NCBI RefSeq assembly: GCF_020523605.1
Contig: NZ_JAJAQI010000022.1
Location: 35,420-99,419, forward strand
DNA from: Roseicella aerolata
GTDB lineage: Bacteria; Pseudomonadota; Alphaproteobacteria; Acetobacterales; Acetobacteraceae
Length of the DNA stretch: 64,000 bases
Reading direction: 5' to 3'
Shown here: in pieces, positions 8,355 through 21,629 of the stretch
Layout of the letters: every line of letters begins with the position of its first letter
Position numbering within the stretch: the first letter of the stretch is position 1
Program-made: the position numbers and the translations under genes
The notes under the pieces: generated by a model
Databases searched by the model: none
What the model saw: only the letters and a program-made list of their open reading frames with translations
Told to the model about the DNA's origin: nothing

Positions 8355-11101
8355 GCGCCACCGATCGAGGAGGGGCGGAGCCCGCATGGCGCCGGATCGT
8401 CGGTGGCATCGGCAGGCGTCCCGGGGAGAATTCTCGCATGCCAGGTTCTTCGCCCCAGAGCGGGCCCGTCCTCATAACCGGCAGCAGCGGCTTCATCGGG
8501 TCGGCGCTGATCGGCAGGCTCGCCGACTCGGGCTTGGCCCTTGTGGGCCTCGACCGGGCCGGGCCGCCCGACCCGCCCGCACCGGCCCACGCCGTCGACT
8601 TCGACCTGGGCTCGGATGAGGGCGTGAAAGCGGCGCTCGAGGAGGTGCGGCGCCGCTTCGGCACCCGCATCGCGTCGGTCGTGCACCTCGCCGCCTACTA
8701 CGACGTCTCGGGCGAACCCAACCCGCTCTACGACAAGATCACCGTCGAGGGCACGCGCCGGCTCATCGACGCCCTCCAGGCCTTCGAGGTCGAGCAGTTC
8801 ATCTACGCGAGCACGATGCTCGTCCACAAGCCGACGGACCGGCCGGACGAGAGGATCAACGAGGCCTCTCGGATCGAGCCATCCTGGGCTTACCCGGAGT
8901 CGAAGGTACGCACCGAGGCGCTGCTGCGGGAGCGACACGGCCAGGTGCCCGTCGTGTTCCTGCGGATCGCCGGCGTCTACGACGATCTCGGCCACTCGCC
9001 GTTCATCGCCGAGCAGGTGGCGCGCATCTACGAGCACAGGCTCGCCGCTCACGTCTACCCCGGGATGCTCTGCGCCGGGCAGTCCTTCCTCCACCGCGAT
9101 GACCTGACCGACGTCATCGCCCGCCTCATTGAGCGCCGCCGCGACCTCCCCCCCGAGCTGCCGCTCCTCGTCGGCGAGCCGGAAGCGCTTGGCTACGCAG
9201 AGGTGCAGAACATCATCGGCGAGACGCTGCACGGCGAGGACTGGACTACCGTCCGGGTGCCCAAGACCCTGGCGCTGGCGGGCGTGTGGCTCCAGAACGA
9301 GGTGCTGGGCGGGGACGAGTTCGTCAAGCCCTGGATGGTCGAGCAGTCGAGCGATCACTACATCCTCGACATCTCGCGGGCGCGCAGCCTGCTTGGCTGG
9401 GAGCCGAAGCGTTCCCTGCGTGACACGCTGCCCAGGATAGTCGCAGCACTGAAGCGCGACCCGGTCGGCTGGTACAAGGCGAACAAGCTGAACCCCGCGC
9501 TCGTCGCCTGGTATGGCCAGCGGCCGTCGCCGGGTGCGCCGGAGACGACCGAGGCCGAGGGCTCGCCCGCCGCGGCCCGGGGCGGCCCCATGGACCACGC
9601 CACCATGGATCATGCTGCCATGGGTCACGCTGGCAAGGCGGATGCCGGGCACGGCGCGATGGCGGGCATGGGCGGGCATGACCACATGGCGGCGATGGAG
9701 GCGGATGCCCGGCGCACCCGCTGGGCACACTTCGCCAATATCGGCCTCGGCCTCTGGCTCGCCGCCAGCCCGCTCGTCTACGACGCGGTGACGGAGGAGA
9801 CCGTCGGCGCCGCGGTGCGCGCGGTCACGCAGGAGCGCGGCCTGCCCTCGGTCGAATGGCGGGCCGCCGCGCTCATGGCCAGCGACGTCGCGAGTGGACT
9901 GCTGATCGCCCTGTTCGGCGCCCTGTCGCTCCCGAAGCGCACGGCCTGGTTCGCGCAGTGGGCCAACGCCGGCATCGGGATCTGGCTCCTGTTCGCGCCT
10001 CTTCTCCTCTGGAGCCCGAGCGCCGCCCAGTACAACAACGATCTGCTCGTCGGCGCGCTCGTGATCGCCTTCGCGGTCCTTGTGCCGATGATGCCGGGCA
10101 TGAGCATGGCCGGCATGATGGACCCCAAGGTCATCCCACCGGGCTGGACCTACTGCCCCTCGACCGGGGCGCAGCGGCTGCCGATCGCAGCGATGGGCCT
10201 CATCGGCCTTCTCATCTCCAGGATGCTCACGGCCTATCAGCTCGGGCACGTCGATTTCGTCTGGGAACCCTTCTTCGCGGGCGACCCGGCCGACCCCAGG
10301 AACGGCACGGCGGAGATCATCACCTCCTCCGTCTCGAAGGCCTGGCCGATCCCGGACGCCGGGCTCGGGGCAGTCAGCTACATGCTCGAGATCCTGATGG
10401 CGGTGATGGGCACCCGCGCTCGCTGGCGCACGATGCCCTGGATGGTGACCTTCTTCGGCATCCTGGTGATCCCGCTCGGGGTGGTGAGCATCTACTTCAT
10501 CATCATCCAACCGATCATGATCGGGACCTGGAGCACGCCGGCGCTCATCGCGGCGCTCGCGATGCTGATCATGATCCCGTTCGCGCTGGACGAGGTGATC
10601 GCGATGGGCCAGTTCCTCTACTGGTCGCATTGCCGGGGCAAGCCGCTACTCCGCACCTTCTTCAAGGGCGACGCGGTCGATGGCGGACAGGAGGACACCT
10701 CGGACGCCCTCGCCAGCTGGCCTGCCTTCTGGGCGGACACGACGCGCGGCATCACGCTGCCCTGGACGCTTGCTGTCTCGATCGCGATCGGCGCGTTCCT
10801 CATGCTCACCCGGTTGGTCTTCGGCACGTCGGGGTCGATGGCCAACAGCGATCACGTGGTGGGGGCGCTCGCCATCACGGTGGCGATCATCGCCACGGCG
10901 GAGGTTGCGCGGCCGCTGCGCCTGGTCAACGCCCTGTTCGGCGCCTGGCTCGCGGCCGCGCCCTGGCTGCTGGACGGCGTGGCCTCGCCCGTCGCGGCCT
11001 GGGCGAGTGTCGCCATGGGGCTCGCGCTCGTCGCCTTGAGCCTGCCGCGCGGCAGGCGCACCAGCGAGCATTACGCGGGCTGGGACCGCTACGTGGTCTA
11101 G
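8351..11101 (+). CDS. NAD-dependent epimerase/dehydratase fused to a multi-TM SPW-repeat membrane domain
   Basis: 916-aa fusion. Residues about 35-380 are an extended SDR (LITGSSGFIGSALIG nucleotide motif; YPESK catalytic Tyr/Lys). Residues about 413-450 form a His/Met-rich linker (MDHATMDHAAMGHAG and on). The C-terminal half has about ten hydrophobic segments, including SPW-type motifs (WLAASPLVYDA, WLLFAPLLLWSP, WLAAAPWLLDG) and a central multi-TM block. Such epimerase-membrane fusions occur in Alphaproteobacteria, but I know of no assigned function. The His/Met linker resembles copper-binding tracts and fits the island. Start overlaps the upstream stop (ATGA). Confidence 0.85.
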   Translation: MSATDRGGAEPAWRRIVGGIGRRPGENSRMPGSSPQSGPVLITGSSGFIGSALIGRLADSGLALVGLDRAGPPDPPAPAHAVDFDLGSDEGVKAALEEVRRRFGTRIASVVHLAAYYDVSGEPNPLYDKITVEGTRRLIDALQAFEVEQFIYASTMLVHKPTDRPDERINEASRIEPSWAYPESKVRTEALLRERHGQVPVVFLRIAGVYDDLGHSPFIAEQVARIYEHRLAAHVYPGMLCAGQSFLHRDDLTDVIARLIERRRDLPPELPLLVGEPEALGYAEVQNIIGETLHGEDWTTVRVPKTLALAGVWLQNEVLGGDEFVKPWMVEQSSDHYILDISRARSLLGWEPKRSLRDTLPRIVAALKRDPVGWYKANKLNPALVAWYGQRPSPGAPETTEAEGSPAAARGGPMDHATMDHAAMGHAGKADAGHGAMAGMGGHDHMAAMEADARRTRWAHFANIGLGLWLAASPLVYDAVTEETVGAAVRAVTQERGLPSVEWRAAALMASDVASGLLIALFGALSLPKRTAWFAQWANAGIGIWLLFAPLLLWSPSAAQYNNDLLVGALVIAFAVLVPMMPGMSMAGMMDPKVIPPGWTYCPSTGAQRLPIAAMGLIGLLISRMLTAYQLGHVDFVWEPFFAGDPADPRNGTAEIITSSVSKAWPIPDAGLGAVSYMLEILMAVMGTRARWRTMPWMVTFFGILVIPLGVVSIYFIIIQPIMIGTWSTPALIAALAMLIMIPFALDEVIAMGQFLYWSHCRGKPLLRTFFKGDAVDGGQEDTSDALASWPAFWADTTRGITLPWTLAVSIAIGAFLMLTRLVFGTSGSMANSDHVVGALAITVAIIATAEVARPLRLVNALFGAWLAAAPWLLDGVASPVAAWASVAMGLALVALSLPRGRRTSEHYAGWDRYVV

Positions 11102-11122
11102 GGCCGGAGGGAGACAGCGGGC

Positions 11123-11938
11123 ATGACCGAGGCGCACTGGCCCTTGCGCGGGCAAAAGGCCATCGTCACCGGCGCCAGCTCCGGCATCGGCGCGGGCATC
11201 GCCCGCGCCTTCGCGCGGGCCGGCGCCGCGGTGGGGATCAACTACCGCTCCGGCCGCGATGCGGCGGAGGCCATCGTGGAGGAGATCTGCCGCGAGGGCG
11301 GCGAGGCGGTCGCGCTCGGCGCCGATGTCTCGGACGAGGCGCAGGTGCAGGCGATGTTCCGCGCCGCCCTCGACGCCTTCGGCCGGCTCGACATCCTCGT
11401 CGCCAATTCCGGCCTTCAGCAGGACGCGCCCATCGCGGAGATGACGGCCACGCAGTGGCGCCGCGTCATCGACGTCAACCTCACGGGCCAGTTCCTCTGT
11501 GCGCGGGAAGCGGTGCGAATCTTCCTGGCGCAGGGCGTGACGCCCGATGGCCCCTCGCGCACGGCGGGCAAGATCGTCTGCATGAGCTCGGTGCACGACG
11601 TGATCCCCTGGGCGGGCCACGCGAACTACGCCGCCTCCAAGGGCGGCGTCGCGCTGCTCGTGAAGACCCTGGCGCAGGAGCTGGCGGAGAAGCGGATCCG
11701 CGTGAACGCAATCTCTCCCGGCGCGATCCGTACACCCATCAACCGCGAGGCCTGGGCGACACCCGAGGCCGAGGCGAAGCTGCTGGCGCTGATTCCCTAC
11801 GGCCGCATTGGCGAGCCCGAGGACGTGGCGGAGGCGGCTGTCTGGCTGGCCTCCGACGCTTCCGACTACGTGGTCGGCACGACCCTCTACGTGGACGGCG
11901 GCATGACGCTCTACCCCGCCTTCCGCGACAACGGCTGA
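11123..11938 (+). CDS. SDR-family oxidoreductase (glucose 1-dehydrogenase-like)
   Basis: 271-aa classical short-chain dehydrogenase. It has TGASSGIGAGIA at residues about 17-28, NSG in place of NNAG, catalytic Ser in MSSVHD, YAASKGG for Tyr/Lys, and SPGAIRTPINREA, with a C-terminal VDGGMTLYP. This pattern is typical of glucose 1-dehydrogenase/3-ketoacyl reductase-like SDRs. It lies 21 bp after the epimerase fusion and 16 bp before the GH15 gene. The pair suggests sugar or trehalose metabolism under stress; the substrate cannot be read from the sequence. Confidence 0.88.
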   Translation: MTEAHWPLRGQKAIVTGASSGIGAGIARAFARAGAAVGINYRSGRDAAEAIVEEICREGGEAVALGADVSDEAQVQAMFRAALDAFGRLDILVANSGLQQDAPIAEMTATQWRRVIDVNLTGQFLCAREAVRIFLAQGVTPDGPSRTAGKIVCMSSVHDVIPWAGHANYAASKGGVALLVKTLAQELAEKRIRVNAISPGAIRTPINREAWATPEAEAKLLALIPYGRIGEPEDVAEAAVWLASDASDYVVGTTLYVDGGMTLYPAFRDNG

Positions 11939-11954
11939 CCGGGGGGGACGGGCC

Positions 11955-13787
<1,833 letters not shown>

Positions 13788-14118
13788 GGCGCGGTAGACG
13801 TCGCGCGCATGCCGCGCAGCGGCCAAGAGGAGGACTTCGCGTGGCCTCGAGACGGGAAGCCAGACGCCCCTTCGGCGGAAGCCGGCGCACCGGTCCGCCG
13901 CCCGCTTTTGCGGTCTCCGTTCACCGCGTCGGCACCTGCCGGGGCGAAGGTGGCGGCGATCCAGGACGAACGGAGCGGGCGTCCCAAATCGGGCGCCCCG
14001 CCTCGATCCCGCTCGTTCCGGCTCCCGACGTCCCGCATCGAAGGCGACGGGCGTATCCCCAACCCACTCTCCACCGAAGGACGGTGGAAGTATCCCCAGG
14101 AGAGGAGTTCCACGAGCC
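13788..14118. other. 331-bp gene-free stretch upstream of the BI-1 gene
   Basis: No credible coding sequence; the frames running through it are shadows. Near the right end is a perfect hairpin, TCCACCG-5 nt-CGGTGGA (14070-14088), followed by an AGGAGAGGAG Shine-Dalgarno tract and the ATG at 14119. The hairpin lies in the putative leader of the BI-1 gene and might modulate it. Confidence 0.4.
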
Positions 14119-14907
14119 ATGGCCCTTCAACCCGACCAGCGATACACGACGGGTGCGCCAAGCTGGGGTCGCACGGCAACCGCCGACGCAGCCGCCGTCG
14201 ATGCCGGGCTCCGGGCGTACATGCTCCGGGTCTACAACTGGATGGCCTCGGGGCTGCTGCTCACCGGCGTCGTCGCGTACCTGATCGCCAACACCCCTGA
14301 GCTCCAGGCGCTGTTCTACCAGCGCGTCATGACGCCGCGCGGCGCCGCGGTCCAGCCGACGATCCTGGCCTACATTGCCATGTTCGCGCCGCTGGCCTTC
14401 GTGCTGGTGCTGAGCTTCGGCATCAACCGGCTGTCCAAGACGACGGCGCAGGCGCTGTTCTGGGCCTTCGCGGCGGTGATGGGCGCGAGCATCTCGCACA
14501 TCTTCCTGACCTTCACCGGCGCCTCGGTCGCGCGCGCCTTCTTCGTCGCCGCGGCGATGTTCGGCGGCATGAGCCTCTACGGGTACACGACCAAGGCCGA
14601 CCTGACGCGGATGGGCAGCTTCATGATGATGGGCCTGATCGGCATCGTCATTGCGAGCCTGGTGAACATGTTCATCGGCTCCACGGCGCTGCAGTTTGCG
14701 ATCAGCATCATCGGCGTGGTCGTGTTCCTCGGCCTGACGGCCTGGGATACCCAGCGCATCAAGGCGGACTACGTCGAGCACGCCTACGCCGAGGGGACGG
14801 AGCTTGCGGCGAAGCGCAGCGTGATGGACGCGCTGGGGCTGTACCTGAACTTCATCAACCTTTTTATGCTGCTGCTGCAGTTCATGGGCGCCCGCCAGCA
14901 GGAGTAG
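14119..14907 (+). CDS. Bax inhibitor-1/YccA family membrane protein
   Basis: 262 aa with a soluble N-terminus and seven hydrophobic segments from about residue 38 onward. The sequence is typical of the alphaproteobacterial BI-1/YccA family (LRAYMLRVYNWMASGLLLTG near the start; LTAWDTQRIK and LYLNFINLFMLLLQFMG at the end). Family members act as pH-sensitive Ca2+ leak channels or modulate FtsH-dependent membrane protein quality control; which applies here is unknown. A strong AGGAG lies before the ATG. Its place among stress genes fits a membrane-stress role. Confidence 0.93.
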   Translation: MALQPDQRYTTGAPSWGRTATADAAAVDAGLRAYMLRVYNWMASGLLLTGVVAYLIANTPELQALFYQRVMTPRGAAVQPTILAYIAMFAPLAFVLVLSFGINRLSKTTAQALFWAFAAVMGASISHIFLTFTGASVARAFFVAAAMFGGMSLYGYTTKADLTRMGSFMMMGLIGIVIASLVNMFIGSTALQFAISIIGVVVFLGLTAWDTQRIKADYVEHAYAEGTELAAKRSVMDALGLYLNFINLFMLLLQFMGARQQE

Positions 14908-14985
14908 CGGGCGGCGTGGTTCCGACGGGAGCGTGCGCTGTCGGCGCACGCCCCCGCTCAGTTCGGGCGACGGGAGGAGGTACGG

Positions 14986-15627
14986 ATGGCCGACGGATAC
15001 CAGGAATGGGTGGGTCTCTGGCCCTACGCAGTCCTCATGGTGGTGGTGGCGTCGTGGGCCCTCTACCATTTCCTGGCGCCGGCGAGCTGGCGGGATTGGG
15101 CCGGCGCGGGATTGACGCAAGCCTTCATCATCGCGCTCTACGCGGAGATGTACGGGTTCCCGCTTACCATATACGTGCTGACGGGCCTGCTCGGGATCGA
15201 GATCCCGCTGGTCCACTACAGCGGGCATCTCTGGGCCACGCTCCTGGGCTACGGCCGCGTGGGCACCGTTGCCGAGATGATGCTCGGCTATGCGTTCGTC
15301 ATGGCGGGCGTCGTGCTGATCGCCAAGGGTTGGGCCAGGGTCCACTTCGCGGGCGGCCACCTCGTCCAGGACGGCGTCTACTCGGTGGTCCGCCATCCGC
15401 AGTACACGGGCATCTTCCTCGCGGTCCTCGGGCAGCTCGTGCACTGGCCGACGATCCCGACTCTGGCGCTCGCCCCGTTCATCGTCTGGTTGTACGTCCG
15501 TCTCGCCCGGCGGGAGGAGGCCCGGCTCGTCGAGAAGTTCGGCGAGGCGTACCGTGACTACCGAAGGCGCGTGCCGATGTTCCTGCCGCGCTGGCGGGAG
15601 GTGGCGGCCGGCGTCGAGCTGCGATGA
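14986..15627 (+). CDS. isoprenylcysteine carboxyl methyltransferase (ICMT/PEMT)-family membrane protein
   Basis: 213 aa with about five TM segments and the family signature near the C-terminus: GVYSVVRHPQYTGIFL (about residues 124-139), with EEARLVEKFGEAYRDYRRRVPMFLP after it. These residues form the SAM-binding site in ICMT-like methyltransferases. Bacterial members often sit in metal-resistance loci with unknown substrates. GGAGG precedes the ATG. It is 78 bp downstream of the BI-1 gene, same strand. Confidence 0.85.
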   Translation: MADGYQEWVGLWPYAVLMVVVASWALYHFLAPASWRDWAGAGLTQAFIIALYAEMYGFPLTIYVLTGLLGIEIPLVHYSGHLWATLLGYGRVGTVAEMMLGYAFVMAGVVLIAKGWARVHFAGGHLVQDGVYSVVRHPQYTGIFLAVLGQLVHWPTIPTLALAPFIVWLYVRLARREEARLVEKFGEAYRDYRRRVPMFLPRWREVAAGVELR

Positions 15628-15743
15628 CCGGAGGTGTGTGGTCCACGGGGCCGCCACACCGGGCCGGGCGAAGCGCCGGAGATCCGGCCATGGTGGCCGG
15701 CTGCGCCGCCCCGGCCGCCCAGATGCCAGATGGAGGAAGTACC

Positions 15744-16256
15744 GTGTCGACAGTGTCGATTCGAGGCGCCCTCGAGAAGACCGCGACGATCCTCTCCGAG
15801 GATCCGGCGAAGGCGAAGAGCGCCGGGCCGGCCGTGACCGCGGTCCTGGAGGGCGGGGTCGCCTGCCGGATCGCCGGCCCCGTGGGCGAGCTCCGCACCG
15901 ACATGCCGCCCGCGATGGGCGGGCGCGCCTCTGCGCCCAGTCCGGGCTGGCTCCTGCGGGCCGCGCTCGCATCCTGCACCGCGACCGTGGTCGCCATGCG
16001 CGCAGCCCAGCTGGGCGTCTCACTCGACCTCTTGGAGGTGAGCGTGTCCGGCGAGGGCGACGCGCGAGGCATGCTGGGCCTCGACGAGACCGTGTCGGCC
16101 GCGATGACCAACATCAGGACACGGGTGAGGATCGGCGCGGAGGGGATTTCGAGCGACAGGCTGGTCGAGCTCGTCCGCTGGGCGGAGGCGCACGCACCGG
16201 TCACCTGCACGATGCGAAACGGCGAGGTCGGCCCGGCGGAAATCGAGGTGCGCTGA
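15744..16256 (+). CDS. OsmC/Ohr-family protein
   Basis: 170 aa. The OsmC fold is indicated by a peroxiredoxin-like Cys in LRAALASCTATVVAMRAAQLGV (Cys at about residue 79) and a second Cys in APVTCTMRNGEV (about 158), the pair used for organic hydroperoxide reduction. I chose GTG at 15744 because GGAGG lies 7 bp upstream; the frame is open to 15624 but the extra 40 residues look non-native. It ends the plus-strand stress run and converges on cueR. Confidence 0.85.
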   Translation: MSTVSIRGALEKTATILSEDPAKAKSAGPAVTAVLEGGVACRIAGPVGELRTDMPPAMGGRASAPSPGWLLRAALASCTATVVAMRAAQLGVSLDLLEVSVSGEGDARGMLGLDETVSAAMTNIRTRVRIGAEGISSDRLVELVRWAEAHAPVTCTMRNGEVGPAEIEVR

Positions 16257-16390
16257 AGTGCTTCCGTAGCCCGCGATGGCGTCCGACCCGCGCGTGCCGT
16301 GCATTGTAGCGGTGCGGGCATGCGGCGGGCCTGCGGGCCAGGTGCCGGGACCCCGCTCGCGGCTTGCACCCGGCGGCATCCCAACCGCCC

Positions 16391-16879
16391 TCAAGGCTGT
16401 CCCGGGCGGCCAGCCCGTTCCCGCCGGCGGCGGTCGCCGCGTGCCACGGTCGATCGTCCGCCTCCCCCACCGCGGCGCGGCGGCGCGGCTGCCCGTTCGT
16501 CGGGGGGCGAGCAGTCGGGATGACCGGGCCGGCGGCCGCAGTCACACGCCTCAGCCAAGTCGTGCAGCGCGGCGGCCACGGCCCGGAGGGCCGCCGCCTT
16601 CGCCTCCAGCGCCGCCACGCGCTCGAGCGCCAACCTCTTCACCTCGCTCCCCGTGCGATTCGGGTTGCGCCACAGCCCGAGGATCTCGCCGATTTCGTCC
16701 AACGGGAGGCCGAGGTCCCGGGCGTGGCGCACGAAGCGCAGCGTGCGCACCTCGGCCTCGCCGTAGACGCGGTATCCGGCCTCGGTGCGGTCCGCCGCCG
16801 GGACGAGGCCGATGCTTTCATAATGGCGGATCATCTTGGCCGACACGCCGGATGCCGCGGAGGCCTCGCCGATGTTCAC
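16391..16879 (-). CDS. cueR: Cu(I)-responsive MerR-family regulator CueR with an Arg-rich C-terminal extension
   Basis: 162 aa. An N-terminal winged helix (MNIGEASAASGVSAKMIRHY) is followed by a dimerisation helix and a metal loop ACDCGRRPGHPDC with Cys at 112, 114 and 123. CueR normally uses C112 and C120, so the loop is slightly longer than usual. After the loop is a roughly 39-residue Pro/Gly/Arg-rich tail that CueR proteins usually lack. It lies 25 bp downstream of copA on the same strand, so cueR is probably transcribed with copA and activates that promoter by DNA distortion when Cu(I)-loaded. Confidence 0.9.
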   Translation of the reverse strand: MNIGEASAASGVSAKMIRHYESIGLVPAADRTEAGYRVYGEAEVRTLRFVRHARDLGLPLDEIGEILGLWRNPNRTGSEVKRLALERVAALEAKAAALRAVAAALHDLAEACDCGRRPGHPDCSPPDERAAAPPRRGGGGGRSTVARGDRRRRERAGRPGQP

Positions 16880-16904
16880 GGCCCGCTCCCCTTTGCCGCC
16901 GCGG

Positions 16905-19484
<2,580 letters not shown>

Positions 19485-19516
19485 GGGCTTTCTCCGCGGT
19501 CTGGGTCACCGGGCCT

Positions 19517-19547
19517 GAGGTGGTGATTCCCACCGTGGGAAGGTCAA
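19517..19547 (-). promoter_or_regulatory. CueR-regulated copA promoter/operator
   Basis: Read on the minus strand: -35 TTGACC (19547-19542), then the perfect dyad TTCCCAC-G-GTGGGAA (19541-19527), then a weak -10 CACCTC (19522-19517) after a 19-bp spacer. An overlong 19-bp spacer with a dyad inside is the hallmark of MerR/CueR promoters; E. coli copA has TTGACCTTCC...GGAAGGT. It lies 33 bp before copA and matches the neighbouring cueR. Confidence 0.85.
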
Positions 19548-19673
19548 GGCGGCGACCTGTGGCCGCTCGCACGCCGTCGCCGAGCCCGCCACTGGCGGGC
19601 TCGGCGCGGATGGGTGGCCTCCCTGAAGCGCAGGCCGGCTTTTCTGGCGCGACGGGCCGGTGTGGTGCACTTC

Positions 19674-20246
19674 TCAGCCGATGCGGATCTGGGTGTCGGA
19701 CGTGAAGGCGTAGGGCGGCACCACCAGGTTGGTGGGCGCCGGACCCTTCCGGATGCGGCCGGATGTGTCGTAGTGACTGCCGTGGCAGGGACAGAACCAG
19801 CCGCCGAACTCGCCGCGCGGGTCGGTCACCTTCTGCCCCAGCGGCACGCAGCCGAGGTGGGTGCAGATGCCCACCATCACGAGCCACGGATCGCGGATCA
19901 CCCGCGCCTGGTCCGGCTGCGGGTCCTTCAGCTCCGAGAGCGACGTCGCGCGCGCCACCCGGATCTCCTCCGGCGTGCGGTGCCGCACGAAGACCGGCTT
20001 GCCGCGCCAGACCACCGTGACCGCTTGGCCGACGGCGATCGGCGCCAGGTCCACCTCGGTGGTGGAGAGCGCCAGCACGTCCCGCGACGGGTTCATGGAG
20101 TGGATGAAGGGCCAGACGATGGCCCCGACGCCCACCACCGCGAAGGACCCCGTCACGAGTTTCAGGAAATCGCGGCGCCTGGCGCCGCCATGGCCGTCGT
20201 CGGAGCCCGGGGGCGCTGCCGCATGTGGCATCTCGGATTGAGCCAT
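19674..20246 (-). CDS. petA: Rieske [2Fe-2S] subunit of cytochrome bc1-type complex (orphan)
   Basis: 190 aa. A Tat-like N-terminus ([12 protein letters not shown]) leads into one TM anchor (about 33-47). Rieske cluster boxes are CTHLGC (128-133) and CPCHGSH (152-158), supplying two Cys and two His ligands plus the disulfide pair. This is a canonical ubiquinol-cytochrome c reductase iron-sulfur subunit, but no cytochrome b or c1 gene is nearby. It may be a spare copper-stress-resistant copy or serve another quinol oxidase. The next gene upstream is ccdA, 137 bp away. Confidence 0.9.
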   Translation of the reverse strand: MAQSEMPHAAAPPGSDDGHGGARRRDFLKLVTGSFAVVGVGAIVWPFIHSMNPSRDVLALSTTEVDLAPIAVGQAVTVVWRGKPVFVRHRTPEEIRVARATSLSELKDPQPDQARVIRDPWLVMVGICTHLGCVPLGQKVTDPRGEFGGWFCPCHGSHYDTSGRIRKGPAPTNLVVPPYAFTSDTQIRIG

Positions 20247-20383
20247 GTTCTTCCTCCGTCGGTCTGCTCGCTTCCGGGCCGGCTGGGCCGCGCGCAGCGA
20301 GCCCTATTCTGTCGCCCCTCCAGTCCGCCCCAAGCCGCCGCCTGAGTGCCCAGGTCCGATCGAAGGCTGCGCACGGCGCGAAC

Positions 20384-21118
20384 TCATCCGATCAGCGCCA
20401 GCGTCGGGAAGGTCCGCAGCATCCAGGCCCCGAACCGGGTCAGGTCGCCGGTGATCATCGCCACGCCCATCACGGCCATCGCCGCGCCGGCCCCGCGTTG
20501 GAGCCACATGCCGAGGCGCGCGGCGCGCCTCGCGCGGACCAGCAGCGCGGGAAGGTAGAGCGCGGCGAGCAGGAACGGCACGCCGAGCCCGGCGGCGTAG
20601 GCCGCGAGCAGCGCGACGCCATCCGCCGCGCCGCGGGCCGCCGCCGCGGCCGTGAGCACGGCAGCGAGCACGGGCCCGATGCAGGGCGTCCAGCCAAAGC
20701 CGAAGGCCACGCCCACCAGCGCCGCCTGGCCGGGCGTGCCGCCCTCGAGCGCCGGCCGCCAGCGCAGGTCGCGCAGCAGCGGCACGGGCAGGCGGAGCAG
20801 GCCCATCTGCACGAGGCCCATCGCCAGCACCAGCGCCCCGCCCGCAACCGCCGCCTCGGCGCTCCAGCGCCGCAGCAGGCCGGAGAGGCCGGTCGCGCCC
20901 GCGCCGAGCGCGACGAACACCGCGCCGAAGCCAAGCACGAAGAACAGGCCAAGGCGGAACGTCCGGCCGCGCCGCGCCTGCGCCCCGGCGAGGTCGGTAC
21001 CGGCGACCCAGGCCAGGTAGCCCGGCACCAGCGGCAGCACGCAGGGCGAGAGGAAGGAGACGAGCCCCGCACCGAAGGCCAGCGTCAGGCCAAGCGGGGA
21101 GAGGTCGATGCTCAGCAT
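20384..21118 (-). CDS. ccdA: cytochrome c biogenesis protein CcdA
   Basis: 244 aa, six TM segments. The CcdA signature FLSPCVLPLVPGYLAWVAG with its membrane Cys lies at residues about 22-40, and the partner Cys in GFGWTPCIGPVLAAVL near 140. CcdA moves reducing equivalents from cytosolic thioredoxin to periplasmic thiol proteins, including those that keep haem-binding CxxCH and copper chaperones reduced. That suits the nearby SCO and cytochrome c genes. It diverges from the HMA gene at 21250. Confidence 0.92.
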   Translation of the reverse strand: MLSIDLSPLGLTLAFGAGLVSFLSPCVLPLVPGYLAWVAGTDLAGAQARRGRTFRLGLFFVLGFGAVFVALGAGATGLSGLLRRWSAEAAVAGGALVLAMGLVQMGLLRLPVPLLRDLRWRPALEGGTPGQAALVGVAFGFGWTPCIGPVLAAVLTAAAAARGAADGVALLAAYAAGLGVPFLLAALYLPALLVRARRAARLGMWLQRGAGAAMAVMGVAMITGDLTRFGAWMLRTFPTLALIG

Positions 21119-21249
21119 GCGCAGCGCCGTCCTCCGGCGGTCGCGGGCGCGTGACCCCGCCGTCGGCGTCGATTGCGGCCGTCGCCTTGAAGGGCGTGCG
21201 CCGCGGCTTCACCTGGGCCGCAGACAGCGACACCAGACGCGAGGCACCG

Positions 21250-21552
21250 ATGAGCACCAGCACAAGCGATGACACCCGGACCCGCCGGACTGCCCTTTCG
21301 GTCGAGGGCATGACCTGCGGCAGCTGCGCGCGCACCGTCGAACGCGCGCTCGCCGGCGCCGCCGGCGTCGAGCGGGCCGTCGTGGACCTCGCGCGCAGCC
21401 GCGCGGTGGTCGAGGGCTCCGCGCGCCCCGAGGACCTCGCCGCGGCCGTCGAGGCCGCCGGCTACACCGCCCGGATCCTGCCGCAGGGCGAGGACGAATG
21501 GCCCGACCTGCCGGCGGACGAGCGCCGTCGCGGCGGCGGCTGCTGCGGCTGA
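21250..21552 (+). CDS. heavy-metal-associated domain protein (CopZ-like copper chaperone)
   Basis: 100 aa. One HMA domain with GMTCGSC (residues about 20-26) in a ferredoxin-like fold, followed by a short acidic/basic tail ending RRRGGGCCG, an unusual extra Cys pair. It would carry Cu(I) in the cytosol to CopA or Csp. Start ATG at 21250; the frame is open to 21151 but the extra residues lack domain character. It is bounded by divergent ccdA and convergent SCO. Confidence 0.85.
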   Translation: MSTSTSDDTRTRRTALSVEGMTCGSCARTVERALAGAAGVERAVVDLARSRAVVEGSARPEDLAAAVEAAGYTARILPQGEDEWPDLPADERRRGGGCCG

Positions 21553-21629
21553 ACCGCGTCCGGCGGCACCCCGGGCGGCCAGATGCGCCACCGTCGCCAG
21601 CGCGCATCGCTGCGGCCGTCCGATGGCGG

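Noticed and set aside
8240..10630. 796-codon minus-strand frame
   Set aside because: Shadow of the epimerase fusion; no recognisable domain.
13921..16023. 700-codon minus-strand frame
   Set aside because: Antisense to BI-1, the methyltransferase and OsmC, all of which carry clear family motifs.
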